Shown piece by piece: positions 1 to 6,642 of a stretch of DNA of 10,788 nucleotides. The notes below the pieces were generated by a model. That model did no database searches and was not told the DNA's origin. It saw nothing but the letters and a program-made list of their open reading frames with translations. How positions within the stretch are numbered: position 1 is the first letter of the stretch; each line of letters begins with the position of its first letter. Source of the stretch: CANLBN01 sp047638515. GTDB taxonomy: Bacteria; Pseudomonadota; Gammaproteobacteria; Pseudomonadales; Cellvibrionaceae. The stretch is from positions 1 to 10,788 of the forward strand of contig JBLIME010000080.1 of the NCBI GenBank assembly GCA_047638515.1. The letters run 5' to 3'. A program made the position numbers and the translations under genes.

Positions 1-100
1 TTTAATTAAAACAGCAGCGACCATGTATTTTTAACGCCTTATGTATTTATCCGAGGCGTTCGCAAAGTGACTTAGAATAACGATCGCGCATAACTAGCGG

Positions 101-140
101 CACAGAGTTTCCGACACAGGGTTTCCGACACAGGGTTTCC
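101..140. repeat. 14-bp tandem repeat, about 2.9 copies
   Basis: Units start at 101, 115 and 129. The repeated unit is CACAGGGTTTCCGA. The first copy has one change (CACAGAG) and the third copy is cut short after 12 bases. The unit length is not a multiple of three and no gene covers it. It is a small minisatellite-like array of unknown role. Confidence 0.85.
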
Positions 141-397
141 TTATAACGCTCAGTTGGATAGACAGGCATCTGTTGATCGTTTGCATGTTTAATAAGAGCG
201 GCGTTGGTTGTTGGATCAGCCGTTTTCTGATAGGGTCATAAGCATGATGCCGTTTTCTTATGGAAATGAGAACGAAATCCATCATAAAGTTGACTAAAAA
301 TTCCTATGGTCTCCAGACATCCAACATTATATGTGGTTGTTCTAGTGAAAATAATATTTCTCAATATTTATGAGTATTTATGGATTTCGCGACTGAG

Positions 398-419
398 GTC
401 AAACAGAGTCAAACTTGAC
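398..419. repeat. Short direct and inverted GTCAA motifs
   Basis: GTCAAAC occurs at 398-404 and 408-414, exactly 10 bp (one helical turn) apart. The second copy also forms an inverted repeat, GTCAA at 408-412 with TTGAC at 415-419. Such phased motifs can be regulator sites, but at this length chance is a real alternative. TTGACA at 415-420 has no matching -10 element downstream. Confidence 0.3.
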
Positions 420-574
420 ACTAATGATTATTTTACCGCGTTATTTGACGAGTCATCACTCGACAGCAACATAAGTTCGCAGATAAAAAATTTCTCGTGT
501 AGCCGAAATAAATATCCACTCGATTTGAATCCCTGCTCAATCTTATAGCGCGATAAATACACGCATTCAGTCAT

Positions 575-614
575 TTTAAAAGTGAAAACACCTATTTAAA
601 AGTGAAAAAACCTA
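575..614. repeat. 20-bp tandem direct repeat upstream of the GGDEF-EAL gene
   Basis: Two copies of TTTAAAAGTGAAAACACCTA lie head to tail at 575-594 and 595-614, differing at a single base (C to A in the second). The 20-bp period is close to two helical turns, so both copies would face the same side of the DNA. They end about 90 bases before the preferred start codon. This makes them a plausible regulator-binding region for that gene; the role is inferred and no regulator is identified. Confidence 0.6.
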
Positions 615-690
615 TACGTATTTAATCGCGATCGATTTTTTAGACGGAGTTAATTGTTAGAGCAATCTACACATATATTGTCTTATATAA

Positions 691-696
691 AAGGAG
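691..696 (+). promoter_or_regulatory. Ribosome binding site that decides the GGDEF-EAL start
   Basis: AAGGAG lies 11 bases before the ATG at 708. A rival start, TTG at 654, has a GGAG at 646-649 but only 4 bases of spacing. The nine bases GGAGTTAAT occur at both places (646-654 and 693-701). The ATG is favoured because it is the stronger codon with the fuller and better-spaced site, and because the first PAS domain begins almost at once after it. Confidence 0.6.
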
Positions 697-707
697 TTAA
701 TCGAAAT

Positions 708-2936
708 ATGACCCAATATGCTGAGAAAGTATTAAATGCGATGCGCGCCCCCCTAATAACCCTCGATAAGAATTTAAGAGTAGTTAGTGGAAACCATTCT
801 TTTTATCAATTCTTTAAGGTCAAACCTGAAAATATAGTCGGATTCCTTATCTATGACTTGAGCAATAAGCAGTGGGACATCCCCGCACTGCGAGAACTGC
901 TAGAAGGCATCTTACCGCAGAAAACCAGTTTTAATAATTATTTAATTGAATATGATTTTGCCAATATCGGCCGGCGAATCATGCTGTTGAATGCCCGCGA
1001 AATTGAAAAAGCGGATGACAAAGAAAACACTATTTTATTGTCTATGGAGGACGTCACGGAGAGAGCTGAAAAACTAGTTATTGCTAATGAAGAGACAGAT
1101 AAGCCGACAGATGAACGGGTCGTTGCCACTAGAGAGAAAGATAAATTAACCGATGAACTAGTCACGGCTAACAAAGAAAAAGATAAATTAACGGATAAAT
1201 TAGTTAGCATCGGGATAGAGAGAGAGCGTCTACTACAAAAGATAAAACGCGCTGCCACTATTTTCACCCATGCACATGAGAGCATCATGATAACCGATGC
1301 TGAGGCTACTATTACTGAAGTTAATAATAGTTTCACCCAGATGACAGGTTACGACTCAAAAGATGTGATTGGAAAAAATTCGCTAATACTTGAATCTGGG
1401 AATGAGTCACCAGAATTTTTTGCCGAAATTTGGGACACTTTATTATCAAAAAGTCACTGGCATGGCGAGATATGGTACCGCCGTAAAAATGGGGACATCT
1501 ATCCCGCAAAGACATCCATCACTGCGATAGCGAATGCTGATGGTGTTGTTGATCATTACGTTTCACTGTCCACTGATACTTCATCAATGAAGGTTCTTCA
1601 AGGCCAACTAAAACGCCTTACCCATTACGATGTACTGACCAATTTGCCTAACCGTATCTTACTGGCAGATCGCCTAGGCCAAGCTATGGAGCAGTGCCAA
1701 CCTCACAATCAGTCATTAGCAGTTGCGTTTTTGGACTTAGATGACTTCAAAGAAGTCAATGATAAACACGGTCATAAGGCGGGAGACGAACTACTCATTG
1801 GAGTGTCACAACGCATGAAAGCCGCTTTATGCGAATTTGATACACTGGCACGTATTGGCGGCGATGAGTTTATTGCAATAATAGTTAATTTAGAAAATCC
1901 CGAGGATAGTGCGCCTATATTAGCGCGTCTACTTAAAGCCGCGGCTGAGCCCATCACCTCGAATGATATAGTAATGCAAGTTTCAGCGAGCATTGGTGTG
2001 ACACTTTATCCACAAGATGTATCTGGCTTAGACCAATTAATACGTCACGCAGACCAAGCTATGCATGTTGCTAAGCAAGCAGGAAAAAACTGTTATCGTC
2101 TCTTTGACACCGCAAAAAATAATGAAATAAAGATTCAGCTAGAAAGTATAGAGAATGTTGTTGCAGGATTATCTAACCGTGAGTGTGTGCTTTACTACCA
2201 ACCTAAGGTCAATATTTGCACCAGCGAAGTGATAGGCGTAGAAGCCTTAATCCGCTGGCAGCATCCTGTGCGAGGACTAGTCCCACCGATGGAGTTTTTA
2301 CCGGCAATCGAAGGTCATGCAATCAGCATAAAAATAGGTGAGTGGGTCATACTTAGTGCATTAACTCAAATAAGTCAGTGGCAAAGCGCAGGGCTGAATC
2401 TTCCTATCAGTGTTAATATCAGTGCATATCAATTACAACAAGATAACTTTACAAATCGTTTAGCAGCATTGTTATCGACTCACCCTGAAGTGAACCCGTA
2501 TTGTTTAGAATTAGAAATATTGGAGACCAGTGCGTTAAGTGACATCAACAAAGTGTTTGCAACCATGAGTGCATGCAATGAATTGGGCGTTCGCTTCGCT
2601 TTAGATGACTTTGGCACGGGGTACTCATCACTCACCTATCTTAGACGCCTACCAGCGCAATTGATTAAAATCGACCAGAGTTTCATACGCGAGATGCTAG
2701 AAGATGCAGAAGACCGAGCTATAGTTGAAGCTATAATAGGGCTCGCCAAATCATTCCGGCGCGATGTGATAGCCGAGGGAGTAGAAACAATAAACCATGG
2801 AAGAGAACTGTTGCAAATGGGTTGTGAGTTAGCACAAGGCTATGGCATTGCTCGTCCCATGCCTGCAGATGATATTCCAGAGTGGATATCTAACTGGAAA
2901 GCTGATGATGTTTGGGTTAATCAAGTTAACTATTGA
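708..2936 (+). CDS. PAS-PAS-GGDEF-EAL cyclic-di-GMP enzyme
   Basis: This is a 742-residue soluble signalling protein predicted to make and/or break cyclic di-GMP in the cytoplasm. Domain order: PAS 1 (about 3-115), a coiled-coil linker of three 14-residue repeats (128-169), PAS 2 (about 181-300), GGDEF (about 300-465) and EAL (about 485-735). The GGDEF domain has DVLTNLPNR near 308 and an intact GGDEF at 384-388. The usual inhibitory RxxD site upstream reads CEFD, so its arginine is missing. The EAL domain keeps EAL (512-514), N570, E603 and E606, the DDFGTGYSS motif from 633, K654 and E690, which suggests an active phosphodiesterase. No signal peptide or membrane segment is seen, so input is presumably intracellular and sensed by the PAS domains; no cofactor is identifiable. 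Starting at TTG 654 would add 18 residues. No operon partner is adjacent. Which activity dominates cannot be read from the sequence. Confidence 0.95.
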   Translation: MTQYAEKVLNAMRAPLITLDKNLRVVSGNHSFYQFFKVKPENIVGFLIYDLSNKQWDIPALRELLEGILPQKTSFNNYLIEYDFANIGRRIMLLNAREIEKADDKENTILLSMEDVTERAEKLVIANEETDKPTDERVVATREKDKLTDELVTANKEKDKLTDKLVSIGIERERLLQKIKRAATIFTHAHESIMITDAEATITEVNNSFTQMTGYDSKDVIGKNSLILESGNESPEFFAEIWDTLLSKSHWHGEIWYRRKNGDIYPAKTSITAIANADGVVDHYVSLSTDTSSMKVLQGQLKRLTHYDVLTNLPNRILLADRLGQAMEQCQPHNQSLAVAFLDLDDFKEVNDKHGHKAGDELLIGVSQRMKAALCEFDTLARIGGDEFIAIIVNLENPEDSAPILARLLKAAAEPITSNDIVMQVSASIGVTLYPQDVSGLDQLIRHADQAMHVAKQAGKNCYRLFDTAKNNEIKIQLESIENVVAGLSNRECVLYYQPKVNICTSEVIGVEALIRWQHPVRGLVPPMEFLPAIEGHAISIKIGEWVILSALTQISQWQSAGLNLPISVNISAYQLQQDNFTNRLAALLSTHPEVNPYCLELEILETSALSDINKVFATMSACNELGVRFALDDFGTGYSSLTYLRRLPAQLIKIDQSFIREMLEDAEDRAIVEAIIGLAKSFRRDVIAEGVETINHGRELLQMGCELAQGYGIARPMPADDIPEWISNWKADDVWVNQVNY
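1089..1214 (+). repeat. Three in-frame 42-base repeats encoding a coiled-coil linker
   Basis: Three units (1089-1130, 1131-1172, 1173-1214) each encode 14 residues, that is two heptads, built around the pattern EKDKLTDxLV. The DNA copies share stretches such as AAAGATAAATTAAC but have diverged. Adding or removing a unit would preserve heptad register, so this is probably a signalling helix between the two PAS domains that grew by duplication. Confidence 0.8.
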
Positions 2937-3127
2937 GTACTATTGGATGCACTTTTTTATCAGCTAGATGTAAGGTCTTAGCAAAATGAGTAATTGATGA
3001 TTATTTTTTTAGATTGCTGAGTAGTTTCCATGTGTTGGGATGTCTTATTGCTAATTTTTATTATGTCGTCATACGCGATTAATAGTGATAAAAATAAGAA
3101 ATGCTAAGTTATTTACATTGGAAGTGA

Positions 3128-3158
3128 AGCAAGGCAATGCGAATATGATGGCCTTGCT
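3128..3158. repeat. Stem-loop with 8-bp arms
   Basis: AGCAAGGC at 3128-3135 pairs perfectly with GCCTTGCT at 3151-3158 across a 15-base loop. It lies about 190 bases after the GGDEF-EAL stop codon. No T-run follows, so it is not a classical intrinsic terminator, although it could still protect a 3' end. Confidence 0.55.
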
Positions 3159-3414
3159 AGCAATAAAACTGATTAAATATTAATTAAAGCAGGAATAGAC
3201 GTTACTGAGTCCGATTGCGGTTGTATTAAAGGTAGAGAGACCGCTTCAGTATGTAGTGGGGGTACAACGGAAATTAATGTGCATACTATCAATATTCAAT
3301 GCCTAGCGGAGGCAGAAGCATTGGATTATAAATCGGTAATAATTTTAAGCGATCGTTACAACACCAAAAAATGCAGCCGATAACTTATCCAATCGCTGAC
3401 TAGATATCGCCTAT

Positions 3415-3445
3415 TGAACATATCAGCTTAGCGCCAATATGTTCA
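3415..3445. repeat. Stem-loop with 9-bp arms, first of a pair
   Basis: TGAACATAT at 3415-3423 pairs perfectly with ATATGTTCA at 3437-3445 across a 13-base loop. A second hairpin begins only six bases later. There is no downstream T-run, so the pair does not look like an ordinary terminator. Confidence 0.6.
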
Positions 3446-3451
3446 GTATAT

Positions 3452-3476
3452 TACATCGATGTTACGCATCGATGTA
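3452..3476. repeat. Stem-loop with 10-bp arms, second of a pair
   Basis: TACATCGATG at 3452-3461 pairs perfectly with CATCGATGTA at 3467-3476 around the five-base loop TTACG. The sequence could form a very stable RNA hairpin or act as a symmetric protein site. It lies about 360 bases upstream of the oxygenase gene. Confidence 0.7.
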
Positions 3477-3833
3477 GGTATAAATGCAGATGGCTAAGGA
3501 TTATTTTGTGATTATTAACGAATAATTCGGCTATCGTTTTGCGAATACATATTGGTCGAGTGATAGTTTGTAACAGGCTATAATCGAGTAATCTAGTGGC
3601 TAGTTCTGAATATTTGTTAGTACCTCAGCGTGAAAGTTTATATGTAGTCGGTGGTCTCATTTTTTTACGAGTGTTGATCTAAAATTAATCGGTTGCGCTC
3701 GAATTAAATGGAGCTGCAGTGCTTATCAGAGTGACAAAATTCAGCATTTTTTTTGAATACTTAAGCAGTCACAGAATCTTGACCACGAGGCATGCAGTCG
3801 ATCGCAAGATAGTGCAGTGCAGTAATAAGTTCG

Positions 3834-4538
3834 ATGACTCATTTTTATTACAAGGTAGATAATTTGTTAGCTATAAAGCAACTTCCTTCAATCGATGAAA
3901 CTAGTGCCAGTAATGAAGCACTTTTTACTATTATTGCCAAAGATATTGAAAGTCAGGGCTACAGCATTCGTCCGGCAGCCTTGCCAGAAGAGCTGGCTCT
4001 TTCTTTGTTGTGTTATTTGCAAACAGTTGAGGCGGAGAAGTTCAAAGCTGCCGGTATAGGTCGAGGAGATGAATATTTAGAAAATGAATTCGTAAGAACT
4101 GATGAGATATGTTGGATTACGGGTGAAACTGAGGTGTGTAAAAAATGGCTTGATTGGTCCTTAGGTTTACAAAACTTTTTAAATCGGCGGTTATTTTTGG
4201 GTTTGTTTTCCTTCGAGAGTCATTTTTCTCACTATGGACCTGGCGATTATTACAAAAGGCATTGCGATGCATTTAAAGGTGAAGTTAATCGTATTTTATC
4301 GGTCGTTGTCTATTTTAATAAAGGTTGGACGAGTGCGGATGGCGGAGAATTAGTTTTGTATAAAGACGACCATGATAAAGATGGAATCAGAGTCGTGCCT
4401 CTTTTATGTAAACTAGTCACTTTCTTGAGTGAGGAGTTTCCCCATGAAGTACTCGTTGCAAATCGACACCGCTATGCAATCGCGGGCTGGTTTCGTGTCA
4501 ATACATCGGTAACAGAAAAAGTCGATCCACCGTTATAG
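3834..4538 (+). CDS. 2OG-Fe(II) oxygenase, prolyl-4-hydroxylase (SM-20/PPHD-like) family
   Basis: This 234-residue protein is predicted to use Fe(II), O2 and 2-oxoglutarate to hydroxylate a substrate, probably a protein prolyl residue. The iron facial triad is visible as H143-x-D145 (in YKRHCDAF) and H204 (in FPHEVL). R213, nine residues after the distal histidine, fits the 2-oxoglutarate carboxylate anchor, followed by the family ending AGWFRVN. The motifs ESHFSHYGPGDYY and DGGELVLY are typical of the double-stranded beta-helix core. Related bacterial enzymes include Pseudomonas PPHD, which is known to hydroxylate elongation factor Tu; the same substrate here is only an inference. No signal peptide is seen, so it should be cytoplasmic. 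The ATG has a poor ribosome binding site. An in-frame TTG at codon 11 preceded by AAGGT is an alternative start that would not affect the domain. The gene stands alone and appears intact. Confidence 0.93.
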   Translation: MTHFYYKVDNLLAIKQLPSIDETSASNEALFTIIAKDIESQGYSIRPAALPEELALSLLCYLQTVEAEKFKAAGIGRGDEYLENEFVRTDEICWITGETEVCKKWLDWSLGLQNFLNRRLFLGLFSFESHFSHYGPGDYYKRHCDAFKGEVNRILSVVVYFNKGWTSADGGELVLYKDDHDKDGIRVVPLLCKLVTFLSEEFPHEVLVANRHRYAIAGWFRVNTSVTEKVDPPL

Positions 4539-4677
4539 AGCGCCCAATACATAATAAAAATTAGTATCTTTGACACACCCAATCGGACTAATTATTTGTA
4601 ATTTTCTCTTAACTCGTACTGACAGTGAGAATTTTAATAGAGCTTTTTAACGTTTATAATTTACGCAGCTATACGCG

Positions 4678-4711
4678 AATAAGTGACATTGGTATACCAA
4701 TATCACTTATT
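4678..4711. promoter_or_regulatory. 34-bp near-perfect palindrome with GntR-operator-like core
   Basis: The centre, ATTGGTATACCAAT at 4688-4701, is a perfect 14-bp palindrome. It is flanked by AATAAGTGA (4678-4686) and its exact complement TCACTTATT (4703-4711). Only the pair at 4687/4702 (C against A) breaks symmetry. The core resembles operators bound by FadR-subfamily GntR regulators, for example the UxuR-type TTGGTATACCAA; that likeness rests on general knowledge of the family. It sits 140 bases after the oxygenase stop with no gene start close by, so the controlled gene, if any, may have decayed. It could alternatively be an RNA hairpin. Confidence 0.5.
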
Positions 4712-4928
4712 GATAGTTCTACGCTGGCTATTATTAGAAAAGAGTCACAGTATATTTAATTCGTTTGCAGTAATGTTGATATTGAAATACTACGATAAAG
4801 GACAGAAAATATTTGACGCGTTCTAAATAGCCCATGCTCTGCGGCCGTTAGTGGCGTTACTCATACCATTCGTAGATGTTATAAATAAAATACGGTAATT
4901 GTGACGAGTACTGAGCTAATGCTTTTGA

Positions 4929-4959
4929 TATCAATATTTTTTAAACACAAATATTGATA
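4929..4959. repeat. Stem-loop with 11-bp arms
   Basis: TATCAATATTT at 4929-4939 pairs perfectly with AAATATTGATA at 4949-4959 across a nine-base loop. The stem is almost entirely A-T pairs and no T-run follows the right arm, so it is not a typical terminator. It lies 110 bases before the start of the decayed DksA-like gene. Confidence 0.6.
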
Positions 4960-5068
4960 AGGTACTGCTAGCATGACAAGTTCTTTGGCGGGTAAAAAAT
5001 ACGGATTTGTTAGAGCTTAAAACTGTTGGATATTGCGTTACTAGTCATAGGGAAGGGTGTAGGCTTAG

Positions 5069-5196
5069 ATGAATAAAATAGCTTCGGGAAGAACTTGCTT
5101 AAGCTGCGGTTGGAGCTTACGAATTTAAGTGATACTGCTGACGACGCAGCAAAAAGCGTGGAGCTCGATCAGTCGACTATCGGCTGACTCACCCGA
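5069..5196 (+). pseudogene. Decayed N-terminal part of the DksA/TraR-like gene
   Basis: Reading upstream from the ATG at 5197 in the same frame meets a TGA at 5185-5187. Beyond it the frame stays open and reads SVELDQSTIG, then the stop, then LTRMDAM. Relatives in this family commonly carry VELDQ-x-x-VGRLSRMDAM at this point, so the TGA sits where an arginine codon is expected; a single C-to-T change from CGA would explain it. Further upstream, LREELA (5082-5099) continues into KLRLELTN (5101 onward) only by skipping the base at 5100, and the likely ATG at 5069 is in yet another frame. From 5069 to 5397 the total length is about that of a normal small family member (roughly 105-115 residues). 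The most likely reading is a pseudogene. Confidence 0.65.
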
Positions 5197-5397
5197 ATGG
5201 ATGCCATGCGTGCGCAAAGTCTGGCGATCGAAACAAAGGGTCGGCGTGAACATCAGCTCTTAAATATTGAGAGCGCGCTACGCCGAATTTCCGCTGGTTA
5301 TCTTGCTGACTGCCTCTCGTGTGGTGAAGTGATAGATATCCGCAGATTAAACATAGATCCTACTTATACTCAATGTGTCGAGTGTTCAGACAAATGA
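5197..5397 (+). CDS. DksA/TraR-type C4 zinc-finger protein (C-terminal remnant)
   Basis: The 66-residue frame ends in a DksA/TraR-type zinc finger: C39-LS-C42 and C60-VE-C63 with 17 residues between the pairs, plus the family features CGEVI, RRLNIDP and an upstream helix rich in charged residues (IESALRRISAG). Proteins of this family bind in the secondary channel of RNA polymerase and adjust transcription. Here the ATG has no ribosome binding site, and the conserved sequence continues upstream across a stop codon, so this is probably the tail of a broken gene rather than a complete small protein. Translation from 5197 as a short TraR-like protein is possible but not supported by the context. 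Confidence 0.6.
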   Translation: MDAMRAQSLAIETKGRREHQLLNIESALRRISAGYLADCLSCGEVIDIRRLNIDPTYTQCVECSDK

Positions 5398-5485
5398 TTT
5401 ATATAGTTGCCTCTAAACAAGCAATTGTTCTGTACGCTAAAACTGCTGCAGTGAATCAAGTGCTTTAATCTGTAGATATTCAGTG

Positions 5486-5893
5486 ATGAGCAAGCAATTG
5501 ATGGATCAATGCCTTTGTAGCTGTGTAAAGTTAAACGTACGCGATAGTTTTAAAACTTCTTATCAATGTCACTGCAGGCATTGTCAACAGCTAAGAGGCT
5601 TCGCATTCGCCTCCAATAAACTTACCGATCTAGACGGCATGAAGTAGCTTAGTGATCAAACCAAAATAACGAAATTTCACCACTTTTTAAAAGAATTTTC
5701 CAAATATTTTCGTACTATATGTAGTTCCTCTGTAGCGTTCATCAATAAAACTAAAACATCATTAATTGTGCCTGCAGGCTCACTCAATGAGCTACCTGAC
5801 GTGCAGCCGCAAGCCAATATTTTTAGATTAGAAGAGACCTGTTGGCTAACGTCAGGATTGCAAGCTGAGAGCTTCAGTGGCTTTGAAGAGTGA
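5486..5893 (+). pseudogene. GFA-family (formaldehyde-activating-enzyme-like) zinc protein, broken by TAG
   Basis: From ATG 5486 one frame runs 135 codons to TGA 5891-5893, interrupted only by TAG at 5645-5647 (codon 54). The translation has the layout of GFA-domain proteins (glutathione-dependent formaldehyde-activating-enzyme-like fold). It has a cysteine cluster C9-L-C11-S-C13, then C28-H-C30-R-H-C33 with QQLRGFAF, then a hydrophobic strand leading into VPAGSLNELPD and a tryptophan near the end (EETCW). The length also fits. The usual second zinc motif FCxxCG reads FRTICSS, so a cysteine and the glycine are gone. The premature stop and the lost ligand both point to an inactive gene. It lies 88 bases after the DksA-like remnant on the same strand. 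The substrate of the ancestor cannot be told. Confidence 0.7.
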
Positions 5894-6075
5894 ATGTTCA
5901 CAAATTAGGTGACGGACTTAACGGCGAGCCATACGGGTTAGAAAAACTCATAAAGCGACTGTTGTATTACTGGGCTATAATTAACTGTGTTAATAATATT
6001 GAAGTGTTTACATCAGTTGTCGTGATTAAGAAATTGGCAGATAATGCCGGTGCGAGCAAGGGTCAAAACATATAA
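5890..6075 (+). CDS. Doubtful 61-residue open frame
   Basis: The frame starts with GTG overlapping the stop codon of the GFA remnant and has no ribosome binding site of its own. It contains a hydrophobic stretch (LLYYWAIINCVNN, then EVFTSVVVI) that could span a membrane once, and it ends NAGASKGQNI. No family was recognised. Between a pseudogene and more non-coding sequence it is most likely a chance frame or a remnant. Confidence 0.15.
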   Translation: MNVHKLGDGLNGEPYGLEKLIKRLLYYWAIINCVNNIEVFTSVVVIKKLADNAGASKGQNI

Positions 6076-6253
6076 TTAAGCTTGCTTCGTGGCGTCTCCG
6101 TCAAAGAGTTAAATGAGTGATATTTAAGGTCATAATGTCGCTAATGGCTAGTCGAGGACAGGGTATTAGCTACCAACTAAAAGCCATTATGATTACCTTA
6201 GCACCCAATTAACCACCATTCAAAATGATCTGGGTCTACTGGTTTAGGACTCC

Positions 6254-6550
6254 ATGGTCGCGTGTCGCACATTGACTAGAAATCAGTATTGTGACTTTGC
6301 AGACTTAGCAGACTTAGCTCGTTTTTATTTGCCTGATACCCAGTTGGAAGATGGCTCTAGGATCAAAAGTAGAATAAATCATCGACGAAGTCTCTTTCAT
6401 TGCACATTGGTTAAGCAGGCTCTTATATTATCAAGACCCATCGTGAGCAAGAGCCGTCGTCGGCTTTTATCCTTCGTCACATGTTTTGGTGAATTGGTGT
6501 TGGCGAGTTGGTTTTTAAGTAGTGCAGCATGTATTTTTCAAAAGATTTAA
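6254..6550 (+). CDS. Unrecognised 98-residue frame, possibly a gene remnant
   Basis: The frame opens at ATG 6254 without a clear ribosome binding site. The first 50 residues look protein-like (DFADLADLARFYLPDTQLED), but no family was recognised. In the same frame upstream, a TAG precedes DSMVAC, and before it another open stretch reads HYDYLSTQLTTIQNDLGLLV (from 6185). The start may therefore be an internal methionine of a longer, interrupted gene. A 9-base tandem duplication (6299-6316) encodes the doubled LAD. The last third is basic and then hydrophobic. Status is uncertain. Confidence 0.25.
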   Translation: MVACRTLTRNQYCDFADLADLARFYLPDTQLEDGSRIKSRINHRRSLFHCTLVKQALILSRPIVSKSRRRLLSFVTCFGELVLASWFLSSAACIFQKI

Positions 6551-6642
6551 AGCTGGTTTGCACTCACAAGGCTCGTAGCGGTGCCAGTAAATCTGAATGC
6601 TTAGGTTAGGCATTATATTCACCATGAGAGTAAAGAGAAAAT

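Larger units (their letters stand above)
1..707. other. Left non-coding region upstream of the GGDEF-EAL gene
   Basis: No convincing gene is visible. An open frame at 306-548 (+) would give 80 residues, but it has no ribosome binding site, an AT-rich composition and no recognisable motif. A frame on the minus strand (285-94) reads straight through a 14-bp tandem repeat and is likewise unsupported. The region holds that 14-bp repeat (101-140), a 10-base repeat GCCGTTTTCT at 219-228 and 249-258, a GTCAAAC direct repeat (398-404, 408-414), and a 20-bp tandem repeat (575-614). The promoter of the downstream gene should lie in the last 150 bases, but no clear -35/-10 pair was seen. Confidence 0.5.
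2937..3833. other. 897-base region without a recognised gene
   Basis: No gene was recognised on either strand. An open stretch without a start codon lies at 3177-3383 (+). It encodes 68 residues including a cysteine-rich segment (ESDCGCIKG and CSGG) and could be a remnant, but no family was recognised. The region also holds three perfect stem-loops, listed separately. No convincing promoter was found for the oxygenase gene downstream: TTGACC at 3779 has no -10 element at suitable spacing. Confidence 0.5.
4539..5068. other. 530-base region without a gene
   Basis: No recognisable coding sequence was seen on either strand. The region is AT-rich and is marked by a 34-bp near-palindrome (4678-4711) and an 11-bp-arm hairpin (4929-4959). 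No T-run terminator was found directly after the oxygenase stop codon. Confidence 0.5.

Noticed and set aside
415..420. TTGACA as a -35 promoter element
   Set aside because: No acceptable -10 element lies 15-19 bases downstream.
306..548. 80-residue frame as a membrane or secreted small protein
   Set aside because: No ribosome binding site, no family motif and AT-driven composition; the hydrophobic start is followed by nothing recognisable.
631..641. AATCG / CGATT with following T-run as a terminator upstream of the GGDEF-EAL gene
   Set aside because: The stem is only 5 bp and AT-rich, and no gene precedes it on the plus strand.
3779..3813. TTGACC with GATAGT as promoter of the oxygenase gene
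   Set aside because: The spacing is 23 bases and the -10 match is poor.
5677..5901. Minus-strand 74-residue frame
   Set aside because: It is antisense to the GFA-family remnant, whose plus-strand translation carries the recognisable zinc motifs.
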